From: Thermococcus sp.
Lineage (GTDB): Archaea; Methanobacteriota_B; Thermococci; Thermococcales; Thermococcaceae
DNA: 6,691 bases
Direction: 5' to 3'
Assembly (NCBI RefSeq): GCF_027066465.1
Contig: NZ_JAMONU010000173.1
Span: 1-6,691, forward strand
How positions within the stretch are numbered: position 1 is the first letter of the stretch; each line of letters begins with the position of its first letter. Positions 6,245 to 6,691 of this stretch are shown piece after piece. The translations under genes and the position numbers were made by a program. The notes under the pieces were generated by a model that did no database searches, was not told the origin of the DNA, and worked only from the letters and a program-made list of their open reading frames with translations.

Positions 6245-6283
6245 ACGGTTTTCTAACCTGGCGTTATTTTATCGTGGTGCTGC

Positions 6284-6299
6284 ATTATAAATAGTTTTT
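6284..6299 (-). promoter_or_regulatory. strong TATA/BRE promoter of the DUF257 gene
   Basis: The minus strand reads AAAAACTATTTATAAT from 6299 to 6284. TTTATAAT is close to the Thermococcales TATA consensus and the A-rich run before it suits a BRE. Transcription should start about 25 bases on, near 6263, giving a leader of roughly 30 bases that includes the GGAGGG ribosome site. It is the best promoter match in the window. Confidence 0.75.
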
Positions 6300-6352
6300 G
6301 TCCTGACTACGAAATAGTAAGGGCAACTTTGAACATTTTCCGTAGTTATATG

Positions 6353-6367
6353 AAAAAACGGATAAAA
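6353..6367 (-). terminator. T-rich terminator of the TtuA-like gene
   Basis: On the minus strand, TTTTATCCGTTTTTT (6367-6353) lies about 55-70 bases after the TGA at 6424-6422. Archaeal RNA polymerase terminates at such T-tracts without needing a hairpin. A short GGCCCT/AGGGCC hairpin (6410-6388) lies upstream but is too far away to form a classical intrinsic terminator with the T-run. Confidence 0.6.
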
Positions 6368-6421
6368 TCTCCAGCCTCGGATAGGGTGGCCCTCATCATA
6401 GTTCAGGGCCCGAAAGTCTCC

Positions 6422-6691
6422 TCATCGGCTCAGCCGGAAGTCTATCGGCCTCTCAAGCTTCCAGAACCTGCAGAACGAGCAAACTTCACCGCTCGACGGC
6501 ATTCCACAGATTTTGCACTCCCTCAGCTCGGCCTCCTGGAGTTCGGCCTCGAAGAGGTGCCTCTTTCTTAGAAAGCCCTTGACGAAGTTGATTTTCGTTC
6601 CGGGCCTCTTCTCCTCCATCCCGTTGAGTATCTCCTTGTATTCAATCGTCGTCGCTCCAACGGAATATGGACACTCCTCCATCATGTAGTC
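6422..6691 (-). CDS. TtuA/TIGR00269-type tRNA 2-thiolation protein, C-terminal part (5' end off the window)
   Basis: The last 89 codons are visible; the frame is open to the right edge (Asp-Tyr precede the Met pair), so the real start lies outside and the Met at 6685 should not be taken as one. A full TtuA-type protein is about 300 residues, so the N-terminal zinc finger and PP-loop ATPase domain are missing. What is seen fits the C-terminus of this family: EECPYS, then KINFVKGFL, then a zinc ribbon C-x2-C-x8-C-x2-C (CKIC...CSFC, bases 6517-6470), ending in a charged tail. In thermophiles TtuA uses an iron-sulfur cluster and a thiocarboxylated ubiquitin-like protein to make 2-thio-ribothymidine at position 54 of tRNA, which stabilises it at high temperature. 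Thermococcales have paralogues (NcsA/Ncs6-like), so the exact target base is uncertain. Confidence 0.8.
   Translation of the reverse strand, partial: DYMMEECPYSVGATTIEYKEILNGMEEKRPGTKINFVKGFLRKRHLFEAELQEAELRECKICGMPSSGEVCSFCRFWKLERPIDFRLSR

Larger units (their letters stand above)
6233..6421. other. intergenic region between the DUF257 and TtuA-like genes
   Basis: This 189-base AT-richer gap holds the DUF257 promoter and leader on its left side and the presumed 3' untranslated end and terminator of the TtuA-like gene on its right. It also contains an imperfect inverted repeat (6306-6314 with 6337-6346), a seven-base direct repeat AAATAGT (6289-6295 and 6312-6318) and a six-base-pair hairpin GGCCCT/AGGGCC (6388-6393 with 6405-6410). 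I find no convincing small gene or tRNA in it. Confidence 0.75.

Noticed and set aside
6350..6405. Candidate C/D box small RNA on the minus strand, suggested by ATGATGA near 6403-6395
   Set aside because: The matching CTGA box D at the expected spacing is missing (only CCGA is nearby), and no second C'/D' pair is present.
6388..6410. GGCCCT/AGGGCC hairpin considered as an intrinsic terminator or operator
   Set aside because: The stem is only six base pairs with an eleven-base loop, and the T-run lies about 30 bases further on, so it does not form a bacterial-type terminator; too short to call an operator.
6329..6571. Possible small plus-strand gene (80 codons) beginning in the gap and overlapping the TtuA-like gene
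   Set aside because: It begins at TTG without a ribosome site, and most of its length is antisense to the conserved zinc-ribbon region of the TtuA-like gene. An internal ATG at 6350 also lacks a ribosome site.
1..6691. Search for CRISPR repeats, insertion sequences, tRNA or rRNA genes, and defence-system genes
   Set aside because: No regularly spaced repeats, transposase motifs, terminal inverted repeats, tRNA-like folds or defence signatures were seen by eye. All genes look like normal chromosomal genes with similar codon use and no frameshift.

Overview
The window looks like a stretch of a Thermococcus-type chromosome (order Thermococcales, hyperthermophilic Euryarchaeota). The evidence is a GH57 4-alpha-glucanotransferase that closely resembles, as I remember it, the characterised Thermococcus litoralis enzyme; an MfnA-type decarboxylase; a DUF257 protein, a family I know mainly from Thermococcales; archaeal TATA/BRE promoters; GGTGA-type Shine-Dalgarno sites; very tight gene packing; and heavy use of AGG/AGA arginine codons. 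The gene order also matches my recollection of T. kodakarensis around TK1809-TK1814, which I could not check here.

Layout. (1) Positions 1-2250, minus strand, read right to left: a small two-helix membrane protein (TIGR00304/DUF131), then a single-domain CPA2 cation/proton antiporter one base downstream, then mfnA 33 bases further on. mfnA runs off the left edge. This looks like one operon. (2) Positions 2251-2321 hold two back-to-back promoters. On each side the TATA element sits about 25 bases from a start codon, so both first genes may be read from leaderless mRNA. (3) Positions 2322-5582, plus strand: a HAD phosphatase, a membrane polyprenol (dolichol/phytol-type) kinase overlapping it by 23 bases, and the glucanotransferase 32 bases later. 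(4) Positions 5579-6232, minus strand: a DUF257 protein whose stop codon interlocks with that of the glucanotransferase (shared TTAA) and which has its own strong promoter and ribosome site. (5) Positions 6233-6421: a 189-base gap holding that promoter, a T-rich terminator for the next gene and some short repeats. (6) Positions 6422-6691, minus strand: the last 89 codons of a TtuA/TIGR00269-type tRNA thiolation protein with a C-terminal zinc ribbon; the rest lies off the right edge.

How the genes work together. The left operon combines ion homeostasis (small membrane protein plus antiporter) with beta-alanine supply for coenzyme A (mfnA). The right-hand genes combine a putative isoprenoid-alcohol kinase and a phosphatase with intracellular maltodextrin metabolism. 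I see no mobile element, CRISPR array, tRNA or rRNA. This is mostly ordinary core-genome DNA; the points worth a second look are the small antiporter partner, the kinase/phosphatase pair, the paired leaderless promoters and the uncharacterised DUF257 gene.
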